Below, in pieces: positions 1 to 10,130 of a stretch of 64,000 bases of DNA. Position 1 is the stretch's first letter; every line of letters begins with the position of its first letter. This DNA comes from Aquilaria yunnanensis. Taxonomy: Eukaryota > Streptophyta > Magnoliopsida > Malvales > Thymelaeaceae. The stretch is taken from positions 81,882,501-81,946,500 of the forward strand of contig CM077593.1 of NCBI GenBank assembly GCA_039654915.1. Direction: 5' to 3'. Below the pieces are notes generated by a model. The model was not told the DNA's origin, searched no databases, and was given only the letters and a program-made list of their open reading frames with translations. A program made the position numbers and the translations under genes.

Positions 1-1372
1 TTGCTGTAACTGTGCTGTGAATGTGATTCCCGTTTGGTCTTTGTTATGTAAAGGCTATGTATGCATGATATGAAATGCATGAATGCAGAGCATGTGTAAC
101 TAATGGCTTTTTTTGTATGGATCTAGTTCTTTATGTCTTTGTTTTACTGGATCCTCTTTGTGATGGCCTTCTTGGACTATCATTGAATCTCTTTATGCTT
201 TCCAGCTTTTGTTTGCTGCCTCAAAAGCCTAACTCTTTTCAAAATCCCCTTTCTTTGACTTGTTCTTGAATTTTGGCTTCAATTTCTTTAAAGTTAGCCC
301 GCCTCATAATTTATATCTCTTTCGGGTACTCATCCATTGTCATGGATTTCATACTATCGAAGGCTTAACTTTCAATGTTTCATTGTCCCTTTTCTTGTGG
401 CCTTGTCGACACTTATTTATCTCCATGTTATAGTCTGAATGATTGTTCTTCCTTGAGCTCAAGTTTTGATCCATAAGACTTGCCCCCTTATCTGTTGAGT
501 TTCTTTGTTGGCAGTACTCCTCTTACGCTTCGTAGAGACTACTTTGCCCCCCTGAATATGGTATTTATGTGGATAAAAGGTATCACCTCGCCTTTAACAG
601 AAGGTCGAGCATTTCTAGACCTTTGTGATGGCACTTGATCGTAAATTTCTCTTACAAGAACCACATCTTATTAAAGAAAGACTCAAGCTATCTCCTCACT
701 TTTAAGTCTACATACATTAATGAATAATGGTTTGGCCTTAAAGAAAAACTTTCATCAATTTGCAAAGCTTGACAAAGTAATTTACGGTCTTTGTTTTTAA
801 TTAAAATATCCTGCCATTCTTCCCTTTCCAACTCGAAGACATAAACTATGCAAGGCAATAAGGTAGAAACATGATTCACAATAATAGCCTTTTAACTGAA
901 TGAGGATGATATCGAGAGGTAAATGTTAGGTGTGAGGAAAGTTAAGTTTGAATGTTTTTTTTTTGTGGCAGTCTTTTAGCTGAATGAGAATGATATTAAG
1001 AGGTAAATATTAGGTCTGAGTAAAGTTAAGTTTCAGTGGTGTGAAAGAAGGGTCTTTTAATACTACTCGTGAGCATATCTGATTATGGTGAAAAATTCAA
1101 TAGTGAAGACCTCAAACTTGCCACCTTTTTCAGAAAGTTAGACCTCATCTGTTGCCCCCCAACTATCGTAATCTTTATGTACGCTTGGTTTGAGGGTTGC
1201 TTTTGTCTTCTAGACCGCCTTTGCAAGTTTTCAGTCTAGAATCCATAGCTCACTTTTTTTTTTTTTTTTGCTCTAGTTTGAGCCCTTTTTCCTTTCTTTT
1301 TTTTTTGTTTTGTTTTTTTTTTGTTTCCCTTTTTTTTTTTTGTGAGCTATGGTGATGACATACTTGATAACT
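1..1372. other. No gene recognised; T-rich non-coding DNA
   Basis: Only short, unrelated reading frames are present and none resembles a known protein. Two related stretches near 885-935 and 975-1035 (shared GAATGA-GATGATAT and GAGGTAAAT-TTAGG words) suggest an old local duplication. Long T runs occur at 1250-1340. It could be distal internal sequence of the minus-strand LTR element whose 5' LTR lies at 3707-6675, but no gag or pol domain is visible to prove this. Confidence 0.4.
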
Positions 1373-1380
1373 CTCTTAAA

Positions 1381-1685
1381 GTGAGATGACTCAAGTGGCC
1401 TTGCTTGCTCGTGCTTGTTCTCAGTTCTTTTTTGTTTTGAATTTTCCCTTGTTGGCTTTTTGATGGAAGGGATGAACTTTTTCCCTTTTTTTTTTGGAGT
1501 TTGTGTTATGGAGAACCGAGATCATAGCCTTCTTGAAGTGAGATGACTCAAGTGGCTTTATTTGCTTCTCAGTCTCTCTTTTTTTTTTTTAGATTTTTTT
1601 TTTGGATTTTCCCTTTAATGGCTTTTTGATGGAAGGGATGAACTTTTTCTTTTCGGAGTTTGTGTTGCGGAAGACTGAGAACCTT
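1381..1685. repeat. Two diverged tandem copies, period about 157 bp
   Basis: The words GTGAGATGACTCAAGTGGC, GGCTTTTTGATGGAAGGGAT and GGAGTTTGTGTT recur in the same order in copy 1 (1381-1537) and copy 2 (1538 to about 1685). Copies differ by substitutions and poly-T length. No coding content was seen. Confidence 0.75.
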
Positions 1686-1926
1686 TTTTTTGTATTGAGC
1701 ATTTGTGAGAATTGGGAGGCCACTGAAGTCATTTAATATGAGAGCTACATTGTTTGGAAGCTAACCCCAGACTTCTTGCAAGGATGTTGATAACCACTAT
1801 GAATTTTTTTTTAGAGTTTGGGTTCAACATATGAAATCCTTCTTACTAGATTTGACAGCACTTTCAAGATCGCCACTATTAAATCTCCCTTAACTTTTTA
1901 TTTTCACCCACGAGTAGTATCGTTTT

Positions 1927-2241
1927 CAAAGTAAAGTGTGATAGCAATAATGGATAGTATAATGGAAAGGAGTGAGAGATGGATATAAAAACGGAATTTT
2001 TGGTAAGAAGTGGTAGAATGTGTAGGTGTAATAATTGAATTTTTGGTAAAAATTGGTAGAATGTGTAGATGCAATAATGGAATTAAAAAGTGGTAGAATG
2101 CACACATAACATCTTTTTGTTAGAGAACAAAAAGAATTACCAGTTGTCAAAAAGTAAAGTGTGATAGCAATAATGGATAGTATAATGGCAAAGAGTGTAA
2201 AAATGGAAAGTAGTAGAATGCACGCATTACATCTTTTTGTT
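1927..2241. repeat. Diverged duplication with nested short repeats
   Basis: A block starting AAAGTAAAGTGTGATAGCAA recurs at about 1928 and 2150, and a TAGAATGCAC...CATCTTTTTGTT block recurs at about 2095 and 2213. The first copy carries an extra pair of GGTAGAATGTGTAG-type subrepeats. Non-coding; possibly part of a retrotransposon untranslated region. Confidence 0.7.
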
Positions 2242-2830
2242 GTACCAGAAAAATAATACCAGGTGTCCATCTAACAAAGACTACACCCTAGATTCTGGAC
2301 TAAATCTAGGAGATTTTTACTATTAGATTACTTTTGCAAGCTTTTAAAGATACAAGTTTATTCAAAGGATTCCCTGTCATTCAAAAGTGTGTGCGGACTG
2401 TTAGGTCAGATCTAACTTGGAGCCCTTCCAAAATTAATGTAATTCCAGCTCAAAATCTTCACTTTCAATTATCAATCACATCATGGCCTAGCAACTTAGA
2501 CTCGACCAACTGTTGGACCTTGAGTTTCAGCACCACAGACTTTTTGGTTACATTTGGGATTTAGGTCACACCAACTTGGAAGAGAAGGTCACTTGGCCTT
2601 TGCTACTATTGATATAGATGATAGCAAAATGCCTTCTTCAGCAAAGACTGTGATTAACTTTTCTTCAAAAATGAATTTCATTTTTTGGTGTAATGAGGAG
2701 GGAATTGCTCCGGCCATATTTTCTATCTTGGACTCTATATCTATGAGACGTCCTTCAGTTTGTTCTGCCATTAGTCTTGTTTGGAGCCGAGTTGGATATT
2801 GGTGTTGAGATTCAATTTTACTTTTTTTAA

Positions 2831-2961
2831 AGTGAGATTCATTTTATTAGATTTTACATGTATATGATTGATGCAATGGATGCATGCAATACATAAAGTG
2901 AGATTATGTTTTTATCAGACTTTATATGCACGTGATTAATGTAATGCATGCATGCGATGAG
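2831..2961. repeat. Tandem duplication of about 66 bp
   Basis: Two adjacent copies (2831-2895 and 2896-2961), each starting AAAGTGAGATT and ending in a TGCATGCA-rich stretch. The copies differ at many positions, so the duplication is old. Confidence 0.7.
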
Positions 2962-3683
2962 TGAGTTTGCTTATCCATTATCGTGGAACTTCAAAACTTT
3001 TAATTGTCATTATAAAGACCAAAAAGTTAGCATAATTTGATGCGTTGTTTTGATGCATGAAGAATAATTGCACAGAACGGAAGTATAACAAAAGAAAAAT
3101 AAGGTTATTAACAAGTTAAATAGTAATTAACAACTCATGAAGTATTATGGATAAACAAGTTAAAACCATACGAAGAAAAGTGTAGAGTAACAACACAGCA
3201 TAACAAGGATATGCTTATGGCGTTGGTAAAATGGTAGAAATTCTATGGTCAGTTCTATGGTTAAGTGGGGAGTTCTATATGCATAAGGTGGTTTATCAAA
3301 AAGGCAAGGGATAGTTCCCGAATCCCGTCACTAAATCATAGTGACGGCCCGATTCCTTACCCTCTAGGGTTAATGTAAGGAATGGATTAATTCGAGTCGT
3401 AGCTTTTCGTGGGCCCATGCAGAGACTAACCGTCTCAGGAGGCAATACACTACTTTGCTACTTTGAAACCGGTGAAGGCTTGGAGACCATGGCCTCACAA
3501 GGACAACAACACCAATTCCGCTTAGAAAGAATTGTGTTCAATTTGAGGAAGCTCGGGTATAGAGCTTCATATTGTAAATGCATTATGCATGTTTAGAATA
3601 AGTAAATATAACATATAAATCCACATAAAAATAAACAAAACAGAACAAAATAAATCAACTTTTAGGCTTGACTCACTAACCAG

Positions 3684-3703
3684 GTTCCCCAGTGGAGTCG
3701 CCA
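3684..3703 (-). promoter_or_regulatory. Retrotransposon primer-binding site (PBS)
   Basis: On the minus strand this site reads TGGCGACTCCACTGGGGAAC. It lies three bases downstream of the TG...CA-bounded LTR at 3707-6675. A PBS starting TGGCGACTCC next to an LTR starting TGTTGACACCC is, from recall, the pattern of plant Tat/Ogre-type Ty3/gypsy elements. It fixes the element as minus-strand, with this LTR as the 5' one. The tRNA identity was not checked. Confidence 0.75.
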
Positions 3704-3975
3704 AGCTGTGGCAACGTCGTCATTTTCTTGGAGTCGCCACCAATCAGTTTTCTTAGGTCGATTGGTCACCTTAAAATTGGTCTGCGAGAGTTCGGGGATC
3801 GGGAGTACGGTTACGCTAAAACAATATTGTTATAGCGCCCAAAATTGGCACCTTAGTTGATTTTAATTTTGTTTTACTTTGCTTTTAAATAAATTTCAGT
3901 TAATTTTCAAACTAGAAATTTTAACTGAATTAATCGGATGCAGATTTTTAAATTAATTTATATAAAATTTGATAC

Positions 3976-4440
3976 TTCCGAACCATGGACTCTGCCGAGT
4001 CATTTGGACACGGAAGATTTGATTCCGAACCATGGACTCTGCCGAGTCATTTGGACACGAAAGATTTGATTCCGAACCATGGACTCTGCCGAGTCATTTG
4101 GACACGGAATTTGGTGAAATTTTAAACAATTTTATCCATATTGTGAATATGGATTTTTATCTTTTTATTTAATTTATTTATTTTAAAAGTTTGATATTTT
4201 CCAAACCGTAAATCCTGCTGGATCATCCGGATATGGAATTTAATATCCAAGCCATGGATTCTAACCGAATCATTTGGACATGGATATGATCCGTCTTAGG
4301 ATTCGTTATTTAATTTTATTTTATTTTTAATAATTTTTAGTTAATATCCAAGTCATGGATTCTAACCGAATCATTTGGACATGGAGTTTAATTTTTATAT
4401 TTCCAAACCATAGATCCTATCGGACCACCCGGATATGGAA
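3976..4440. repeat. LTR-internal array of 40-47 bp repeats
   Basis: Three nearly identical 47-bp units start at 3976, 4023 and 4070 (core CCGAACCATGGACTCTGCCG then AGTCATTTGGACACG). At least four diverged relatives follow at about 4192, 4241, 4342 and 4399 with the shared skeleton CCAARCCATGGATYCT...GGAYATGGA. The near-identity of the first three suggests recent local amplification; the others are older. Confidence 0.9.
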
Positions 4441-4736
4441 CAAATAATCCATCTTAGGACGGATTTCCAAAAAATTTAAATATTGTTTAATCAATAATTT
4501 GATACAAATTAAATACATTACAAGAATTAAAATTAAACTATTATAAAGATAAATAAATAAATAAATATGCATGCCAAATCAAAATCCTATGTTATTTTCC
4601 TATTTTAATTTTACCGCCAATCATCAATAAATTCAATATAGTGATTCAGGACGATTTTTTTTTTTAATCAAAAGTTTGCAACACAGGTGCAAGCCAATCG
4701 CCACTGTAGCAGACATGAAACCAAGGAATTTTGTCA

Positions 4737-5117
4737 ATTTCCCCAACATTATCATTAATGGGCCCATAAGCGTTAATATCTAGTCCAGTAGCTATTGTGC
4801 TCAGCATTCCAAGGGCTGTAACTGTTATTCCGTACATGGCAGCAAAGCTGAAGCTAACAAAGATATGAACTGCTATATAAAAAAAAAAGAATTATGACAG
4901 CCTTATAGCCTAGTGCAAGACCAAAGATCACATTCGTCGCAGCTCCAGTATGACAAGGATCTGCAACATCTTGAAAAGGACTATATGCATTACTAGTATA
5001 GTATTATGTGACAAAACGAATGATAAGACCAGCCCAAAGACTAACAACAACACAAAGAAAAAGTTGTCAATTCTTAACAACTTTTTGTTCACCCAGTCCA
5101 GGTTCGACAGTCATTAC
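4737..5117 (-). pseudogene. Vacuolar H+-pyrophosphatase gene fragment inside the LTR
   Basis: Translating the minus strand gives residues typical of plant type I vacuolar proton-pumping pyrophosphatase (AVP1/VHP), an integral tonoplast pump that uses PPi hydrolysis to move H+. Recognised in order: EQKVVKN, then [26 protein letters not shown], the block [15 protein letters not shown], and, after a frame change in an A/T run at 4879-4888, [25 protein letters not shown] and NAYGPI. The expected Trp after VVKN and the Glu before YYTS are stop codons. About 23 residues expected before EQKVVKN are missing. Similarity stops near 4737. The piece covers only a fraction of the roughly 765-residue family protein and cannot make a pump. 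It is either a captured gene fragment or a retrocopy that landed in the LTR. Confidence 0.85.
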
Positions 5118-5389
5118 AAGCACCATTTCCAGAGGATTTTCACAGATAAGAAAAAAAATAATAATAACAAAATAATCCGGATTGTAATTCTACATAAATT
5201 TTATGACTAAATTTAATGGATGGTCAAAAATACAAATAAACGAAAGAGATTAAAGAAAAGAAAATAATAAAGGCATGCTGTCAAGGGTTAATCTGAAAAA
5301 TAAAATATGTTAGTGACTTAAATCAATAAACAAAGAAAAACTAAGGACTAAGTAAGGATTTTACCCAAAGAATCAAAAGTTTGACTTAG

Positions 5390-6400
5390 TCAACAGTTTA
5401 AAAACGAAACGCATCTTCTTCGTAGCAGAGGAGCACAGCAGCAGGGGAGCTGGAGCGAGGTCGGCGGCGGGCTCGACGGCAGGGGACTGTAGGGCGATGG
5501 TGGTGGGCTTCGCGAGGCTGCCGGTGACGTGCACGACTGAGCGAGGGAGAGGGGAGGCCGGAGAAGCTTAGGCAGTGCTGGCACGGAGGGTACGACGCGA
5601 ACAGGGGGCGTGCGAGCGCGGCAGAGGGAAGAACAGGGTGGCGGAGCGACGCGAGGAGGACGGGGGACGTTGTCGAGGTGTGGTGGGGCTGTGACCGGCA
5701 GGACGATGGCGCAGGGGCTCAGACGGAGGGGAGCTGGGCGCGACGGCGCGGGACGCGATACAGCAGGGAGGAGGCAACGGCGAGCTAGCTGGTGAGCGAC
5801 GCGGCTGAGGGGCGCTCTTGGCTTGCACGACGGAGGCTGGAAGACGAGCAGGGAAGGAGAAGCTGGAGCGGGGTCAGCGGCGGGTTGCAGGACAGTAACA
5901 GTGGAGGAGGAGGAGAATTAGCAGAAGGTAAGGAAAATAGGAGAGAGGAAGACTCAGAGACGAAAGAAGGAGGTCTGTCGAAAACGGAGAGGGAGAGCGA
6001 GATAATTTGAAGATCAGAGGAAGAGAGAGAGCTGAGAGCCAGAGAGGAGAGGGCGTCTGGGTGAGTTTTTATTTTCTCTCTTTTTTTGTTTGTCTGGTGA
6101 AAGGGCGGAGATAGCTCCTGGAAATGGGGAAAGAACGAGAGAAGAGAAGTAGAGAAAGACCTTCCAGGAGCGAGGAGAGAGAGAGAGGCCTGAAGGTCAC
6201 CCGTTTTTAGAGGGAGGAGATTTTTTTAAAAGGATGAGAGAGTGCTCTGCTGAAGGGGTAGTTGAGTGAGATGTTAGAGGCGAGAGAGATTTAGGCGAAG
6301 AGGGTAAGGAGCTCCTCTGAGAGTTCTCTCGGGAGCGAGAGAGAGAGATCAGATAAAAAGGCGAGAGAGAAGCCCCCAGATTGTTCTGGAATTTGTCAGC
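5390..6400 (-). other. GC-rich and CT-rich leader-like block in the LTR
   Basis: Base composition changes sharply from AT-rich to GC-rich (about 5400-5900), then purine-rich on + (CT-rich on the transcribed minus strand, 5900-6400). Open minus-strand frames of 86 codons (5568-5828) and 64 codons (5390-5584) encode only Pro/Ser/Arg-rich low-complexity peptide with no recognised domain. Its place just downstream of the TATA-rich U3 suggests transcribed R/U5 leader sequence. Coding function is not supported. Confidence 0.5.
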
Positions 6401-6675
6401 TGGGGGAGACTAAATAATTAATTAATCAATTATAATAATTTTTTTTAATTAATTAATTTTTTTTTATACATATAGATATATATATATGTGTATATCTATT
6501 ATTTTAAAACTAACAAAATGCCCCCTAAACTATCTAACTAATTAAAAAAAATTCTTCTTTTCTTTTCTTTTTATTTTAATAATAACAATAATAATTAATT
6601 AATATATTTTTTTTAAGATTAATTTAATTTAATTTTTTTTTTATTTAAAGGGTCGGACGAAATTGGGTGTCAACA

Positions 6676-7680
6676 ATGATGTTTCTTTCAAACTGTGTTA
6701 TCTTTCTTGAATATTCTTGTACAAAACTTTGAACCAAACTTGTCTTATTTCTGAGTTCCAATCTTATTCTTATTTTGATTTCATTGGTTTGGACTAGATG
6801 AAATTGATTGATGATGTTTCTGAGAATTTCCTTTTGTCTAGTTTTCACTTTTTCAAATAACAATGAGGTGCTGGTGATGAGGCCCCCATGAGTTGGATTG
6901 TAATGGCCCAGAAATGGACACAGCAGCCGGCGAAGGACTATTATGGCTCTATAGTCAACATCTTAAGGAAGATGATGGCTTATTTGTGGAGTTCAGAAAA
7001 TCAAGGTAAAGTGGTAAAGGATTAGAAAGTTTAGGATAGATTTTATAAATTTCCCTTCTCTAGTTATCTAAGTAGAAAATTACAGATTTAGTCCATATAT
7101 TTTATCAAAATTTATAATTATGACACTAAAAATTTATATGTGTCCTTTAAGCCCCGCGAGCTTTTGGGCCGAGCTCAAGCTCTCCCTAAGCCAAGCTCGA
7201 GCCTAAAAAATTAGGCTCGAGCAATTCAAGCTCAAGTTCGTGTAGTACCAAACACAAAAAGGGTCAAGTTTGAGCTCAGTGGGCTTAGGCTCTGCTCGCC
7301 CTATTTTCACCAATACCTACAGGTCACCTAGATTACTTAGACCGATTACTAGTGCATGACTGTTGGTAAAGTTTAAATTCTATCATTAATGGCCTAAACT
7401 ATTGGTAACTACCAACTGTTGGACTGTTGGAAAAAAAAAATAGTTGGAAAACACCATTATTTTAGTAGTGATATGCAATTGAAACAACTATTATGTTATT
7501 AGATAATATTTTAATACATAAGATAAATTGATTTTGAGAACCCTCCCTCAACAACGTATGGACATTGTTACTATACTAATTCACTCTTTACAAAGACATT
7601 TATTGGGCTTCTTTGCTTGAATATATAATCTTCTATAATTAACTTCTCTGATAATGTCTAGTGATAACTATTCCCACACT
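6676..7680. other. Intergenic; AGCTCGAGC-rich repeat at 7150-7310
   Basis: No gene is recognised. At 7150-7310 the words GAGCTCAAGCT, GCTCGAGC and TTCAAGCTCAAG recur on both strands; such GAGCTCGAG-rich blocks are common in dispersed plant repeats. The minus-strand 72-codon frame at 6645-6863 does not match a family I know. Confidence 0.45.
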
Positions 7681-8390
7681 ATGTACAATTCCTTTGCAGC
7701 ATTCACATGGGATAGATCCAATTTTCAAAATGTTTACAACAATCTCTATGTTTCCGGCCAAGCTTGCTTCCAAAATTTTTTTTTAGATGGAGGATGACTA
7801 ACTCTCATTAAGTCTCTGTTGTTGAGTTTGCCCATTCTTCCTCTATATGTTTCGAGCCCATGTGAGTATTATTAAATCATCAATAAGTTTAAGAAATAAT
7901 ATTTCTTTTAGGAGTGATGGGGAATGTAGAAACATTACATATATAGCTTGGGATAAGGTGTTGGCAGATAAAGAAGTTTTGGGTTAAGCATGGATAGTCA
8001 TAAAGTTAAAAATTTTACTTTTCTTGATAAATAGTGATAGAGATTCTTTTGCGATGAGGGTGCCTTGTGGAGGAAAGTTATTGTCAGCATTTATGGGAAT
8101 GATGGTGGTTTAAGGGTGGAAAGTGTGTCCTTTCAAAATCATTCAATGTAGGGAAATATCATTAAACCTGGTATAAATATAAATTCATTATGGATTCGGT
8201 CTAGTAACTCATTTTGTTGGTTAATGGGGAAAGGAGACAAAGTTAGAATTTTGAAAGATTGGTTGGGTAATGAGAGTTTAAATTCTAAGTTTCCTAGATT
8301 GTTCAGGTTGGAGTCAAATAAAAAGTGTAAAATTTTTTAGCAAGGTAGATGGAAGGGCTAGAAGTTTATGTCCTTTTCTTAAGCATATTA
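7680..8390 (+). pseudogene. L1-like LINE ORF2 remnant (3' part)
   Basis: Reading across frames shows the region after the reverse transcriptase in plant L1-like LINEs: LTLIKSLLLSLPI (about 7795), CRNITYIAWDKVLADKEV (about 7930), ALWRKVIVSIYG (about 8065) and SNSFCWL...KGDKVRI..WLGNESLNSKFPRLFRL (8200-8310). Frames change several times and stops are frequent, so it is long dead. The endonuclease and RT core are absent. It resembles the longer LINE remnant at 52970-56760, but subfamily identity was not tested. Confidence 0.75.
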
Positions 8391-8765
8391 GTATTTTCAA
8401 TTTATATTTTAAAGTAAATAATGTTGTTAAAATGTTTGTATTTTGAGAATAACTAAGAATAACATATATTTTTAATTTAAGTCTAAATATTTTAATACTT
8501 TTTTACTTCAGTCCACAAATTTTTAAAATATCAAAAAATGAGTTGGCCCAAATGGGCCTCTATTCATGGCCCATTTTGTAGGCCATAGTATAAATGGTCT
8601 AATGTTAAGAACAAATACAAGAGGACTTAAAAAAGCAGAAGTGACATAGGTCTCTTAGTGGATAGCTCACTTGGTACAAGTAAAGTGAATTATTCATTTA
8701 AGTAATAACCCCTCTGTCACATATCTATTTCAACAATTTGTTTAACACAAAGATTAAGAAAGTAA

Positions 8766-8995
8766 AGAAAGTTAATGTGTTATTTTCATTTTTATCCTTA
8801 ACTTTTTACATATAAATCGAGAAACTTGAAAAAGAAAAATTGAACATTGAAATGATAGTTTAAAGGTAGTTTGGTAAAATAATTTACAATATGAAAATAT
8901 TGTAAAGATTTGGCACAGCCTAAAATAGAATATATTGCAATAGTTTTAGAACAAAAATAGTATCTTATAAGAACTTTAATTTGCAAGTCAATCTT
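8766..8995. repeat. MITE-like repeat, family B copy 1
   Basis: Shares an ordered set of words with 40885-41230: CTTTTTACAT-TAAATC-AGAAA, AAATGATA-TTT, AATTTA--AATATGAAAAT-TTG and AGAATAT. Both copies are AT-rich and non-coding. The second copy begins with a CATCCATCC-type end typical of Stowaway-like MITEs; this one has lost that end. Confidence 0.6.
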
Positions 8996-10130
8996 ATGTA
9001 TAAGGTAAGATAGCTTCCATGTCATAAATCGTACCTAAAGGCCACCAAGGGCATGTTGGTAATTTTCCCTAATGAGGGGTATTTTATAATTTTTCATGTC
9101 AAGGAATTTATTTTATAAATAGATCCAAAATAATAAAATATTTTGCTTGGTGTGTTTTATCAACACACAAATTCCAATGCATTTGTGAGATTTTGCCTTT
9201 CATCAATGGTAAGATTGAAATTTTTAAAAGTTTGGGCCACTAATGGTTTGTGAATATAATATCTGTGATAGAATGGATATAGGTAAAAAATCTTACCCAC
9301 TTTGAGGGTACAGGGGAGTGATGGATTTGATAGATTCTTGACGAGTAATATGTCCTACCTACTAGCTATGATATTATGTTTATATCCACTCAAAGAGTGT
9401 CTGAATACATTTGAACTCTCTTTTTTAACTAGCTAAAGTTCCATTATTAGGGGCTTCTAAGGTTCCATCTACATTGATTTGAACTTTGAAGGAAAGTGGT
9501 TTGAGCTGGAAGATGGATTTCTCCAACCAACTTTTTTTTTTTTTTTTGCATTGAGGAAAACAGTGGTTAAAATGGAAAGGACAAAAAATTATGGTACTAA
9601 AAAGTAGAAAGTAAACAGAATGGGATCAATGCTGGTCTTTTTTTCTTTTTTATTGACAATATATTAACTATATATGGGTACATCCACAGGTACCAATACC
9701 CACAATTCATGGATATGGGTACAAAATCTTACCCACCAATAGATACTCTTGACTTCATAGGTGAAGAAATACCTATGAGCATAGGTGGCGAGATTGGAAC
9801 ACTTGTGCCAGACTTGACCTATTGCCATTCCTAATCTCAAATTCTAACTACTATTTGATTCACACACTAATTTGTTTGTTTTAGGTTACGCTTTAAATAG
9901 AACAAAAGTGTTAAAAGTTAAACAAGATAATACTCTATCTTTCTCTTATATTCTTTACACAATTTATTATTTTGAATTGTTCCAAATCTTTGCACTATTT
10001 TCATTTTTTTAAGTCATGTCACCATATTACCCCTAAAATTGTCATTTTAATATTCAATTTTTCAATTTCTTTTAATTTTCATGTAAATGTATAAGTGTGA
10101 AAGTGGAAAAAAGAAAAGAGCAAACTTTTT
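8996..10130. other. Intergenic, no feature recognised
   Basis: AT-rich sequence with poly-T and poly-A tracts (for example 9530-9547). No domain, RNA gene or clear repeat boundary was seen. The 75-codon minus-strand frame at 8798-9025 lies in repeat DNA and has no recognisable content. Confidence 0.4.

Larger units (their letters stand above)
3707..6675 (-). mobile_element. 5' LTR of a Tat/Ogre-like Ty3/gypsy retrotransposon
   Basis: Read on the minus strand, the LTR starts TGTTGACACCCAATTTCG at 6675 and ends TTGCCACA at 3707, about 2.97 kb, followed at once by the PBS. The U3 end is AT-rich with TATATA runs (6400-6510). Further in lie a CT-rich leader, a GC-rich block (5400-6400), a V-PPase gene fragment (4737-5117) and a 40-47 bp repeat array (3976-4440). 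The internal region would lie at lower coordinates, but no intact gag or pol is seen at 1-3683 and no second LTR is in the window. The element is therefore truncated, nested, or continues off the left edge. Confidence 0.75.

Noticed and set aside
2589..2771. Minus-strand 60-codon frame with a gag-like N-terminus (MAEQTEGRLIDIESKIENMA)
   Set aside because: The start looks like the coiled-coil opening of some gypsy gag proteins, and it is on the strand of the LTR at 3707-6675, but no downstream gag domain follows and the match is too weak to call.
5568..5828. GC-rich frames on both strands (86 codons minus, 61 and 72 codons +)
   Set aside because: They overlap on opposite strands, encode low-complexity Pro/Ser/Arg or Gly/Arg peptide, and arise from base composition.
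8646..8690. tRNA-like A-box (GGATAGCTCACTTGGTACAAG region), possible SINE
   Set aside because: No B-box at the right distance, no tail and no target duplication, so neither a tRNA gene nor a SINE is supported.
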